DNA of 64,000 bases from Amycolatopsis bullii (GTDB lineage: Bacteria > Actinomycetota > Actinomycetes > Mycobacteriales > Pseudonocardiaceae), in assembly GCF_014654205.1 (NCBI RefSeq), contig NZ_BNAW01000034.1, positions 1-64,000 of the forward strand. The letters run 5' to 3'. Of the stretch, positions 44,959 through 52,590 are shown piece after piece. The translations under genes and the position numbers were made by a program. The first letter of the stretch is position 1. Each line of letters opens with the position of its first letter. The notes beneath the pieces were generated by a model, which worked only from the letters and a program-made list of their open reading frames with translations, was not told the origin of the DNA and did not search any database.

Positions 44959-46353
44959 ATGTGGGGAACGGTCCTGGCGAGCGCACTCCTGGTGACCGGC
45001 GGCACGCCCGCCGTCGCGGAGGCCGATTGGCAGCCCGCCCCCATCGTCTGGACGGCCTGTCCCGTCGACCCCGACAGCCCCACCCCGCCGGACGGTGAGT
45101 GCGGCACCGTGCGGGTGCCGCTCGACTGGCGCTCCCCCGGCGGCCCGTCGATCCCGTTGGCGGTGGGCCGGCACCGGGCCACGGATTCCGCACACCGGCT
45201 CGGGGTGCTGCTGGCCGATTTCGGCGGCCCGGGCTCGTCGAGTGCGGAATTGCCGCTGACGTCACCCTTCTTCAGCCCGGAGGTCCGGGCCCGGTTCGAC
45301 ATCGTGGGCTTCGACGTGCGCGGGACCGGCCGCAGCGAACTCATCGAGTGCCCGGACGCGGGACGGCCGCCGGGCGACGAGCCCGCCGGCCCGGCCGAGT
45401 TCGCCGCGTTGCGGGCCTACCGCGAGCAGGCGGTCGCCGGCTGCCGCGCCGGCAACCTGCCCGTCGACCACGCGAACACCGAGGTCAACGCCCGGGACAT
45501 GGACGCCGTCCGCCGCGCCCTCGGCGAAGCCCGGATCAGCTTCCTCGGCATCTCCTACGGCACGCTGCTCGGCCAGCAGTACGCCGAACTGTTCGGAGAC
45601 CGGGTCCGGGCCATGGTGCTCGACAGCGTCATCGACCACAGCGCCGGCGTCGAACGCTTCCTCGGTGACCGTGCCGCCGCCGCGGACGGGGCGTTCCGCC
45701 AATTCGCCGCGTGGTGCGACCGGACGGCGACCTGCACGCTGCACGGCCAGGACGTCTTCGCCGTCTGGCGGAAAGCCCTCGCGGCGACCGAAGCGATCCC
45801 GCAGGCGCAAAGCGAACTGCGCGACCGGGTGCTGAAGGACATGTACCGCCCCGATGGGGCGGACATCGGCCAAACGATCGCGGACGCCGCGGCCGGGAAC
45901 CCGCCGGTGACCGCGCAGTTCACCTACAACTACGAGTCGATCCGCTTGGCCGTCGTCTGCCAGGACTTCGACCTGCGGATCCGCAGTTTCGCGCACTACG
46001 CGGCCTTGCACGCCGAAGAACTGCGCCGCGGGCCGATCCTGCGCGGGAGCACGCTCAGCCACGGCGAAGCGATGGCCTGCCTGGGCGTCCACGGCCCGCC
46101 GGCGAACCCGCCGCACCGGCTGGCGATCCCGCGAGCGCCGCGGATCCTGCTGCTGAACTCCCGGTTCGACCCGGCGACCCCGTACTCCTGGGCCCTCGCC
46201 GTCCACCGGCAGGCACCGGCGAACACGACGCTGCTGACGTACGAGGGCTCAGGCCACGGGGTCTACGAGAAGAACGCCTGCACCCGGTCGGCCGGCGACC
46301 ACTACCTGCTGACGCCGGCGGCGCCCCCGCACGACATCAGCTGCCCGGCCTGA
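44959..46353 (+). CDS. Secreted alpha/beta hydrolase, S33 peptidase (tripeptidyl aminopeptidase-like)
   Basis: 464 aa. The ATG at 44959 follows GGGGAGGAG. The first about 20 residues form a short signal peptide ending AVAEA. Core motifs: oxyanion strand DFGGPGSS, GFDVRGTGRS, nucleophile elbow GISYG, acid loop SRFDPATPY near the C-terminus, and the His in GSGHG. Paired Cys (CDRTATC, CQDF, CL, CTR, CPA) fit disulphides of an exported protein. This is the SlpD/SlpE or TAP family of actinomycete mycelium-associated aminopeptidases, which clip short peptides outside the cell. It is convergent with the next gene (12 bp). No link to the NRPS can be shown, though processing of the exported peptide is conceivable. 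Confidence 0.88.
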   Translation: MWGTVLASALLVTGGTPAVAEADWQPAPIVWTACPVDPDSPTPPDGECGTVRVPLDWRSPGGPSIPLAVGRHRATDSAHRLGVLLADFGGPGSSSAELPLTSPFFSPEVRARFDIVGFDVRGTGRSELIECPDAGRPPGDEPAGPAEFAALRAYREQAVAGCRAGNLPVDHANTEVNARDMDAVRRALGEARISFLGISYGTLLGQQYAELFGDRVRAMVLDSVIDHSAGVERFLGDRAAAADGAFRQFAAWCDRTATCTLHGQDVFAVWRKALAATEAIPQAQSELRDRVLKDMYRPDGADIGQTIADAAAGNPPVTAQFTYNYESIRLAVVCQDFDLRIRSFAHYAALHAEELRRGPILRGSTLSHGEAMACLGVHGPPANPPHRLAIPRAPRILLLNSRFDPATPYSWALAVHRQAPANTTLLTYEGSGHGVYEKNACTRSAGDHYLLTPAAPPHDISCPA

Positions 46354-46365
46354 CGGTCCAGGTCG

Positions 46366-48381
46366 TCACCAGCGGTAGCTGCGGCGCAGCGCCCGCTTCA
46401 CGACCTTCCCCGTGGCATTGCGCGGCAGCTCTTCGACGAACAAGACGTCCCGCGGAACGGCGAACCGCGCGAGCCGCTCACGCACGTGCGACCGCACCGT
46501 GTCCGCGTCCAGCTGCGCACCCGGTACCAGCACGAGGTAGGCCGCCAGGCGCTGGCCGTACTTGGCGTCGTGGACGCCGACCACCGCCGCCTCGCGCACC
46601 TCCGGCAACGTGAGCAGGACCTCCTCCACCGGAGCCGGAGCCACGTTTTCGCCGCCGGACACGATCATCTCGTCTTCGCGGCCCTGGACGAACAACAGGC
46701 CGTTGGCGTCGACGTACCCGCGGTCGCCGGTGTCCATCAGGCCGTCGCGGACGTCCAGCTGCTCCCCGTCGGTGTAGCCGTCGAAGAGCAGGCGGTTGCC
46801 CACGTACAGGCGGCCCGTCGCGCCGGGCGGGACGGGGGTGCCCGCCCGGTCCAGGACGCGGATCGCGGTGCCGATCGGCGGGCGGCCCGCCGTGCCGCGG
46901 GCCGCCCGGAGGTCGCCCGGCCCGGCGATCGCCGCCCAGGACACCTCCGTCGACCCGTAGAGGTTGTAGAGGATGTCACCGAAGGCGTCCATGAACTCCT
47001 CGCCCAGCCGGCCCGGCAGTCCCGCACCGGAGCTGGCCACCACGCGCAGCGAGGACAGGTCATAGCGGGCGCGCGTCTTCTCCGGCAGGTCCAGCAGCCG
47101 CCGCAGCATCGTCGGCACCGCGAACAACGCCGTGCACCGCTGCCGTTCGATCATCGACAGCGTCGCTTCCGGGTCGAAGCGCCGGGGCAGCACCAAACCG
47201 GCGCGCAGCGCCATGCCGAGCTGGAGCGCGGCCAGGCCCCAGGTGTGGAACAACGGGGCGGCGACCAGGATCGGTTCCCCGGCCCGCAGCGGGATTTCCG
47301 ACAGCACGGCGGCGGCGTCCGCGACGTTGTTCGGCGTCGGGCGGCGAGCGCCCTTGGGCGGGCCGGACGTGCCCGAGGTGAGCACGACGAGCCGGCCGGG
47401 CTTGCCCGGCGGCGCGATCCGGGCCGGCGGCTGCGCCTCGATCAGGTCCTCGATCGTCGGACCGTGCCACCCGCCGCCGGGTGGCCATGTCCACAGCTGG
47501 GGGATCTCCGACGGCAGCTGCTCGCGCAGGGCGGCGAACTCGGCGTCGGCGAGCACGAGCTGGAACCCGTGCCGGAGGGCGAACTCGGCGGCCTGCCCCA
47601 GTGCCAGCCCGGTGTTCATCAGGGCCACGTCCGCGCCCAGCTTGCTGCAGGCGATCATCGTCTCGACCATCGCATTGTGGTTGCGGCACATCAAAAGGAC
47701 CCGCGACCCCTCGGTGATGCCGTAGCGCTTCAGCACCCCGGCCAGCCGGGTGGTGCGGTCGTCGACCTCGCCGAAGGTCCGCTCGGATCGCTCGTCGCAC
47801 AGTGCGAGGGACTCCGGCGCCCGGCGCGCCACCGCTTCGTAGCCGCCGGCCAGGGTCGAGCCCCAGCGGCCCACCGACCGCAGCTGCCGCAGTGTCCCGG
47901 TGGGCTGGGCCGGGGTGAGCACCCCGGCCTTGACCAGGATCCGCGCGAGCTCGCGCTTCGCGGGGCGCGGCGGCAGCGGATCCGCCGCGGGGACTCCGCC
48001 GAGGTGGTCGCTGATCGCCGCGACCGCGTCCGTGATCCGCTGCCGGATCCGCGGGACCGCCGGCGACCGGCCGTCGAGCAGCGTGAGCAGCAGGGTGATC
48101 GCGCAGCCTTCGCGCACCGGGCGCAGCACGACGGACATCCGGTGCTCCCGGCCCGACCAGGCCAGGTGCTCGTCCCGGCGGTGGACGAAGATTTCGGCCT
48201 CGCCCTCCCCGCCGGCGCGGTACCGGTACCGGGCGCCCCGGCCGGTCGCTTCGGAAACCGGCTCGCAGGACGTGATCCCCCGGACGAACCGGGGGTAGAG
48301 GTGCGGGCTGCCCACGATCGTCCACACCGCCGCGGGTGGGTGCGGCACGGTGATGGTGATCTCGATGAGTTCCGGCTCCAT
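46366..48381 (-). CDS. SRPBCC domain fused to an AMP-dependent acyl-CoA synthetase
   Basis: 671 aa. Residues about 1-140 form a polyketide-cyclase/dehydrase-type SRPBCC (START-like) domain (opens ELIEITITVPHPPAAVW). From about residue 200 there is a full ANL ligase: TSGTSGPPKG phosphate loop, LYGSTEV, DTGDRGYVD, GREDEMIVSGGENV, and NATGKVVKR with the catalytic Lys. It probably activates a fatty or other carboxylic acid to a CoA ester; the small helical-grip domain could hold a hydrophobic ligand. There is no carrier domain, so it is not an NRPS part. I chose the ATG at 48381 because a 12-codon frame with a good ribosome site ends there in a TGATG overlap. A start at 48477 is in frame but lacks a site. 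Confidence 0.88.
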   Translation of the reverse strand: MEPELIEITITVPHPPAAVWTIVGSPHLYPRFVRGITSCEPVSEATGRGARYRYRAGGEGEAEIFVHRRDEHLAWSGREHRMSVVLRPVREGCAITLLLTLLDGRSPAVPRIRQRITDAVAAISDHLGGVPAADPLPPRPAKRELARILVKAGVLTPAQPTGTLRQLRSVGRWGSTLAGGYEAVARRAPESLALCDERSERTFGEVDDRTTRLAGVLKRYGITEGSRVLLMCRNHNAMVETMIACSKLGADVALMNTGLALGQAAEFALRHGFQLVLADAEFAALREQLPSEIPQLWTWPPGGGWHGPTIEDLIEAQPPARIAPPGKPGRLVVLTSGTSGPPKGARRPTPNNVADAAAVLSEIPLRAGEPILVAAPLFHTWGLAALQLGMALRAGLVLPRRFDPEATLSMIERQRCTALFAVPTMLRRLLDLPEKTRARYDLSSLRVVASSGAGLPGRLGEEFMDAFGDILYNLYGSTEVSWAAIAGPGDLRAARGTAGRPPIGTAIRVLDRAGTPVPPGATGRLYVGNRLLFDGYTDGEQLDVRDGLMDTGDRGYVDANGLLFVQGREDEMIVSGGENVAPAPVEEVLLTLPEVREAAVVGVHDAKYGQRLAAYLVLVPGAQLDADTVRSHVRERLARFAVPRDVLFVEELPRNATGKVVKRALRRSYRW

Positions 48382-48419
48382 CAGGACGCAGCGAAACGGG
48401 ACGCCGGCAGCGTGGTCAT
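48381..48419 (-). CDS. Short upstream reading frame coupled to the ligase gene
   Basis: The sequence reads MTTLPASRFAAS then TGA, with AAGGGAG seven to nine bases before its ATG. Its TGA shares bases with the ATG of the ligase (TGATG), while the ligase ATG itself has no ribosome site. That arrangement suggests the short peptide serves to load ribosomes onto the main gene. The peptide itself need have no function. Confidence 0.5.
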   Translation of the reverse strand: MTTLPASRFAAS

Positions 48420-48479
48420 GACTCGGCTCTCCCTTGTCGGTCCGGAGGTTCGGCCTTTCGGCCGGTACGCCGAGCATCC

Positions 48480-48502
48480 GTTTGCGCCGACCGTCGTGTC
48501 AA
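48480..48502 (-). promoter_or_regulatory. Possible promoter of the ligase gene
   Basis: TTGACA on the minus strand at 48497-48502 is a perfect -35 box; 18 nt further on lies a weak -10, GATGCT. It lies about 60-80 nt before the short upstream frame. The -10 is poor, so this is tentative. Confidence 0.35.
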
Positions 48503-48619
48503 CACGCGGTCGCACGATTCGATGTATTCAATCGCGAACAGCGAGCAAAGACCAGTGAACCGCGGAAAGCCTCACACGTTTCTCACGCGCGGATCACCGC
48601 GGCGCCGCGGCCGCACGGT

Positions 48620-49642
48620 TCAGGCGGATTCCCGCACCACCAGCGTTGTCCCGAGCACCACCCGGCGCGGCTGCCCGGCCGTCCCGTCGATCACCGCGAG
48701 CAGCTCGCGCGCCGACCGGGCGCCGAGGTCCTCGACCGGCTGGCTCACCGTCGTCAGCGGCGGATCGGTGGACCGGGAGATCGGCGCATTGTCGAAGCCG
48801 ACGACCGCGACGTCGTCGGGAACCCGGCGCCCGGTGCGGCGCAGGGCGCGCAGCACGCCCACCGCCATCACGTCGGACGCCACGAACACCGCGTCCAAGT
48901 CCGGCCTGCGGTCGAGCAGCCGCCGCATCGCGTGGTCGCCGGAGGCCTGCCCGAAATCGCCGTGGGCCACCAAGCCCGGATCGATGAGACCGGAGCCGGA
49001 GATCGCGGCGGCGTAGCCGGCGAGCCGGTCGCGGCCCGGCGCCATGTCCTTCGGGCCGGCGACGGTCGCGATCCGCCGCCGCCCCGCGGCCTGCAGGTGC
49101 CGCACGGCCGCCTCGGCGCCGCCGCGGTTGTCCACGTCGACGTAGGTGTACCGGGCGGGGTCGGGCACCATCGGCCGTCCCACGCTCACCATCGGGAAGT
49201 CGGCCCGGGACAACGCCGTGGTGCAGCGCGTGTGCGTGCTCACGAACAGGGCTCCGTCGACGTGCCCGCCGCCCAGGTACCGGAGGGTGGTGGCCTGGGC
49301 CGCCGCCTGCATCATCAGCACCACGACCTGCACGCCCGCCGCGGTGAACGCCCGGTCGACACCGCTCATGACGCGGCCGAAGAACGGATCGGAGAACAGC
49401 CGCAGGCCGTCTTCGCACAGCACGACGGCGACCGTGCCCGTCCGCCGTCCCTCCGTCGCGCGGGCCGCGCGGTGCCGGACGTAGCCGAGCGACCGCACGG
49501 CTTGTTCGACCTGGCGCCGGGTCTCGGCGCGCACCTGGGGAAAACCGTTGAGCACCCGGGACGCCGTCGCCGACGAGACACCGGCGGCCCTGGCCACGTC
49601 GGCCAGGGTCGGCCGCGAATCGGAAAGGTCGAGGACGGTCAT
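48620..49642 (-). CDS. LacI-family transcriptional regulator
   Basis: 340 aa. The helix-turn-helix is at residues about 11-35 (TLADVARAAGVSSATASRVLNG, followed by the hinge helix region). The rest is a periplasmic-binding-like sensor domain (type I) with the usual GYxxA, VGFDN and DLG signatures. The start ATG 49642 is chosen for GGAGGTGACC just before it; a further ATG nine codons upstream lacks a site. A perfect 16-bp palindrome stands 88 bp upstream, so autorepression is likely. The inducer is unknown, presumably a sugar. The gene downstream on the same strand is the SRPBCC/ligase gene, 238 bp away, so co-transcription is uncertain. Confidence 0.94.
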   Translation of the reverse strand: MTVLDLSDSRPTLADVARAAGVSSATASRVLNGFPQVRAETRRQVEQAVRSLGYVRHRAARATEGRRTGTVAVVLCEDGLRLFSDPFFGRVMSGVDRAFTAAGVQVVVLMMQAAAQATTLRYLGGGHVDGALFVSTHTRCTTALSRADFPMVSVGRPMVPDPARYTYVDVDNRGGAEAAVRHLQAAGRRRIATVAGPKDMAPGRDRLAGYAAAISGSGLIDPGLVAHGDFGQASGDHAMRRLLDRRPDLDAVFVASDVMAVGVLRALRRTGRRVPDDVAVVGFDNAPISRSTDPPLTTVSQPVEDLGARSARELLAVIDGTAGQPRRVVLGTTLVVRESA

Positions 49643-49729
49643 GGTCACCTCCGTGGGGACAACACGCATTGCGCTCGGAAGGCCGCGGCGACGGCATGGC
49701 GGGTTCCGGGAGCGGCGCGGGAAAGTACA

Positions 49730-49745
49730 GTGTTAGCGCTAACAC
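49730..49745. promoter_or_regulatory. LacI-type operator palindrome
   Basis: GTGTTAGCGCTAACAC is a perfect 16-bp palindrome with the central CG step and TGTTA/TAACA half-sites typical of LacI-family operators in actinomycetes. It lies in the gap upstream of the LacI gene. The remaining gap to the ROK gene (49746-50080) has no recognisable gene. Confidence 0.8.
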
Positions 49746-50045
49746 TCCCGGGAAAGCCATCCGGACCGCCGAGCGGGGTTCGGCGGTCTCCGCGGTGGCA
49801 ACGGGGCTAGCGGGGTTCGGCGCGCTGGGCGCCGGGATACCGGTTCTGTTTCACGTCCGCACATCCTTGGGCGAGAGTGGTTCGAACGGGTGAGCCGCGG
49901 CCACCGGAAGGCATCCGGTGATCTTTTGACCGCTTGCTCGGCAGCATTGATGCTGGGACCACGCGCCCCAATGTGTCAACCGGATGAACAAAAGTGCCCG
50001 AAAATTCGTGGCGCGCCGTCGAAAATCGTCGAATAAGTTCACCCC

Positions 50046-50074
50046 TTGTCGCTTCGGCGGCGACCGTGTACATC
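50046..50074 (+). promoter_or_regulatory. Probable promoter of the ROK regulator, leaderless
   Basis: TTGTCG (50046-50051), a 17-nt spacer, and TACATC (50069-50074). Transcription would start about 7 nt later, on the GTG at 50081. No ribosome site precedes that GTG, so a leaderless mRNA fits. Confidence 0.5.
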
Positions 50075-50080
50075 TCGGAT

Positions 50081-51283
50081 GTGGTGACACAGCGCCCGGG
50101 CGCCCGGCCGGGAAATCACGAGCGGGTGGTCGAGCTCCTGCGCACCCGCGGTCCCCTGACCCGGGCGGAGATCGCGCGCCTGCTGGACGTTTCGCGGGCC
50201 ACGGTGTCGAACGTCGTCGGCGCGCTGTACCAGGACGGCCTGATCGTGGAGAACGGCGGCCCGGGCCCCGGCGGGCCGCCGAAGCAGGGGCGGCCGGGCA
50301 CCCTGCTCACCCTCAACCCCGCCGCCGGCGCCGTCGTCGGCATCGACTTCGGGCACACGCACATCCGCGTGATCGTCGCGGATCTGGCGCACACGGTGCT
50401 GACCGAGCAGCTCCGCCCGCTGGACCGCGACCACGACGCGCGGGATTCGCTGCGGATCGCGGCCACGCTGGCGCGGGACGCGCTCGCCGCCGCGGGGGTC
50501 AAGCAGAGCAAGGTGATCGGCGTGGGCGCCGGGCTGCCGGGGCCGGTCAACACGCTGACGGGCACGGTCGGCTCGTCCAGCATCGCGCCGAGCTGGGTCG
50601 GCCTGCGCCCGGCGGAGGAACTCGGCGCCCTGCTCGGCCTGCCCGTGATCGTCGACAACGTCGGCAACCTCGGCGCGCTCGCCGAAGTGACCTGGGGCGC
50701 GGGCCAGGGCGCCCAGGTCGCCGTCTACATCAAGCTCGGCACCGGCGTCGGCGCCGGCTTCGTCCTGGGCGGCAGGCTGTTCCGCGGTTCGTGCGGCACG
50801 GCGGCGGAGTTCGGGCACATGACCGTCGACCCGTCCGGCCGGATCTGCCGCTGCGGCAACCGAGGCTGCCTCGAGACGTACGTGAGCCTGCCGGCGCTGC
50901 TCGACCAGTTGCGGGCCCGCCACGGCACCGAGCTCGCGGCCGGCGACCTCATCCGGCACGCCGTCGCGGGCGATCGCGCCTGCGTCCGGGTGCTCACCGA
51001 CGCGGGGCACCGCCTCGGCACGGCCATCGCCGTCCTGGGCAACCTGGTCAACCCGGACCGGGTGATCATCGGCGGCGAGCTCGCCGCCGCCTACGAACTC
51101 CTGCTGCCCCCGCTGCGCAGCGCGCTCCTGCGCGACGCCCTCCCCTTCGCCGGTGCGCAGGTGACGGTCTGCAAAGGACAGCTGGGCGACCGCGCGGTCG
51201 CACTCGGGTCGGTCGTGACGGTGCTGCACGCCACCGCCCGGCTCGCCGACCGCGCCCGGGCCGTGGCGGCCGCGTCCCGCTGA
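50081..51283 (+). CDS. ROK-family (NagC/XylR-type) transcriptional regulator
   Basis: 400 aa from the GTG at 50081 (50084 is equally possible). The N-terminal winged helix-turn-helix covers residues about 15-65 (LTRAEIARLLDVSRATVSNVV). The ROK domain follows, with the phosphate-binding strand GIDFGHTHIR, a second loop GVGAGLPGPV, and the zinc site CRCGNRGCLETY. Such proteins repress sugar genes and are released by a sugar or its phosphate. It stands between a LacI regulator and the fucose island, so a carbohydrate role is likely; its target is unknown. A 51-nt region before the GTG could also encode protein but has no start signal. Confidence 0.93.
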   Translation: MVTQRPGARPGNHERVVELLRTRGPLTRAEIARLLDVSRATVSNVVGALYQDGLIVENGGPGPGGPPKQGRPGTLLTLNPAAGAVVGIDFGHTHIRVIVADLAHTVLTEQLRPLDRDHDARDSLRIAATLARDALAAAGVKQSKVIGVGAGLPGPVNTLTGTVGSSSIAPSWVGLRPAEELGALLGLPVIVDNVGNLGALAEVTWGAGQGAQVAVYIKLGTGVGAGFVLGGRLFRGSCGTAAEFGHMTVDPSGRICRCGNRGCLETYVSLPALLDQLRARHGTELAAGDLIRHAVAGDRACVRVLTDAGHRLGTAIAVLGNLVNPDRVIIGGELAAAYELLLPPLRSALLRDALPFAGAQVTVCKGQLGDRAVALGSVVTVLHATARLADRARAVAAASR

Positions 51284-51351
51284 CAGTTCCGGCACCGCAC
51301 CAGGCCGGCCGGGTGGCTTCGCCGGTCCCGGCGGGTGACCCGCGTTCCGTG

Positions 51352-51372
51352 CCGCCGGTTCGCCTCCGGCGG
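51352..51372 (+). terminator. Hairpin after the ROK gene
   Basis: CCGCCGG (51352-51358) and CCGGCGG (51366-51372) form a 7-bp GC stem with a 7-nt loop, about 70 nt after the stop. There is no T-run, so this is a weak call. Confidence 0.35.
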
Positions 51373-51471
51373 TGCCGCCCGGCCGATCGACGTGAGCCAC
51401 AGGACCGTGTCGCGGACCACTGTTCGGCGAGCCGGCGGCCGGGGTAATCACCGATCGTCGAAAGGACGGAC

Positions 51472-51594
51472 GTGAACGACAACTCCACCCCCACCGGCGT
51501 CGCCAACCCGAACCGCACCCGGATCCGGACCGAGGCGGACCTCCGCCGCGGTGCGCAGCCCGCGAACCCGGATGCCGAGCCCGGCGACCGCTGA
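51472..51594 (+). CDS. Small hydrophilic protein, 40 aa, unknown
   Basis: GTG start behind AAAGGAC, 40 codons, TGA at 51592-51594. Codon use is GC-rich at third positions, like a real gene. The product is polar, with Asn/Thr/Pro in the first half (DNSTPTGVANPN), a basic middle (RTRIRTEADLRR) and an acidic Pro-rich end. It has no signal peptide, Cys or membrane segment. I do not recognise a family. It could be a small actinomycete orphan or a precursor-like peptide, but no maturation gene is nearby. Confidence 0.45.
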   Translation: MNDNSTPTGVANPNRTRIRTEADLRRGAQPANPDAEPGDR

Positions 51595-51629
51595 GCACTC
51601 CCGCACCGCACCGGCCCGCGCCACGAGGG

Positions 51630-51689
51630 CGGCGGGCCGGTGCTGCCGCGCACGACGAGCGTCACCGGCACGCCGCCGGGGACGCGATA
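51630..51689 (-). pseudogene. Relic of the C-terminal end of a LacI-family gene
   Basis: On the minus strand this reads GYRVPGGVPVTLVVRGSTGPP. VVRGSTGPP after a PVTL-type strand is the usual end of LacI regulators. In the same frame a TAA lies five codons upstream, so only about 20 codons are left. It suggests that a LacI gene was cut away here when the neighbouring fucose island or small gene was rearranged. Short length makes chance similarity possible. Confidence 0.4.
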
Positions 51690-51706
51690 ACCTCCAGCTT
51701 AGACCC

Positions 51707-51721
51707 AGACATCACACGTCT
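51707..51721. promoter_or_regulatory. GntR operator-like site 1
   Basis: AGACATCACACGTCT matches the AGACAT-CAT-ATGTCT inverted repeat at 61461 in 13 of 15 positions. It lies 125 bp before the GntR gene. Confidence 0.6.
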
Positions 51722-51791
51722 CCGGGTCAGCCTGGTTGCAAAACTGGTGAATCAGTCGAACTCACGCAATAAAAATGACTCCTTCACCGGC

Positions 51792-51806
51792 ATACATCAT
51801 ATGAAT
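51792..51806. promoter_or_regulatory. GntR operator-like site 2
   Basis: ATACATCATATGAAT, with the same ACAT-CAT-ATG core, 40 bp before the GntR start. Together with site 1 it suggests autoregulation. Confidence 0.6.
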
Positions 51807-51845
51807 GCTAAACTGGTTCTCCAGGCGAGGTGCGCAAGGAGAACC

Positions 51846-52559
51846 ATGGCGAGGTCGTTGACCGACGAAGCAATCGACCGGATCCGGGAGTTCGTCTCCT
51901 CCGGCCGGTTCCCGGCGGGCTCCAAGCTGCCGCCCGAGCACGAACTCGCCACCGAGCTCGGGATCTCCCGCAGCCCCACGCGGGAAGCCGTCAAGGCGCT
52001 CGCCCTGGCCCGGGTGCTCGAGGTCCGCCGCGGCGACGGCACGTACGTCACCAGTCTCGCCCCGAGCCTGCTGCTGGAAGGCCTCGGCAGCGCGGTCGCG
52101 CTCATGCAGGGCGGCAGCGTCCTCGAACTCACCGAGGTGCGCCGGCTCCTGGAGCCCGCGGCGACCGGCCTGGCCGCCACCCGGATCACCGACGCGCAGC
52201 TGCGGGCCGTCGGCGAACTGCTCGACGCGATGCACGAGGCGGTCGAGGACGTCGAACGCCTCACCGTGCTCGACGCCGCCTTCCACCGAGCGGTCGTCAC
52301 CGCGACGGGCAACGAGACGCTCACCGCGCTGCTGGACGGGATCTCCTCGCGGACCCTGCGCGCGCGGGTCTGGCGCGGCACCGTCGAACGCGGCGCGACC
52401 CACGTGACGCTGTCGCAGCACAAGGCCATCTACGACGCACTCGCCGACCGCGACCCCGCGGTGGCCACCGCCGCCGCGCTGATGCACGTCGACACGTCCG
52501 AACGCTGGCTGCGCGCGCACCTGGCCGAGGTGCGGGAGCTCGACGGCGGAGCGCCGTGA
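51846..52559 (+). CDS. GntR-family regulator, FadR subfamily, of the fucose genes
   Basis: 237 aa. The start ATG follows AAGGAGAACC. Winged helix-turn-helix at residues about 5-65 (GSKLPPEHELATELGISRSPTREAVKAL, then GDGTYV). The all-helical FCD ligand domain fills the rest, with Asp and His residues (LDAAFHRAV, HKAIYDAL, AALMHVD) placed like the metal-binding set of FCD proteins. Members of this subfamily sense sugar acids. The gene converges on the fucosidase of the fucose operon, and copies of one inverted-repeat motif occur both in its own upstream region and in the divergent fucose promoter, so I infer that it represses the island and is released by a fucose-derived acid. Confidence 0.92.
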   Translation: MARSLTDEAIDRIREFVSSGRFPAGSKLPPEHELATELGISRSPTREAVKALALARVLEVRRGDGTYVTSLAPSLLLEGLGSAVALMQGGSVLELTEVRRLLEPAATGLAATRITDAQLRAVGELLDAMHEAVEDVERLTVLDAAFHRAVVTATGNETLTALLDGISSRTLRARVWRGTVERGATHVTLSQHKAIYDALADRDPAVATAAALMHVDTSERWLRAHLAEVRELDGGAP

Positions 52560-52579
52560 CCGGAGCCCGGTCACGGCGC
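52551..52579. terminator. Bidirectional terminator between GntR and fucosidase genes
   Basis: Perfect 13-bp stem (52551-52563 with 52567-52579) and 3-nt loop AGC. It overlaps the GntR stop codon and ends 12 bp before the fucosidase stop on the other strand. Its symmetry suits both converging transcripts. Confidence 0.7.
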
Positions 52580-52590
52580 GTGCAGACCTC

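Noticed and set aside
44959..46353. The alpha/beta hydrolase as the missing thioesterase
   Set aside because: It has a signal peptide and the S33 aminopeptidase pattern, lies on the other strand outside the operon, and is much larger than a type II TE.
46366..48381. The AMP ligase as a fatty-acid starter for a lipopeptide
   Set aside because: The first NRPS module has no starter C domain to accept an acyl group, and no carrier protein is present.
51801..51845. Earlier GntR start at the ATG 51801
   Set aside because: It lies in the operator-like site and lacks a ribosome site, while 51846 follows AAGGAG.
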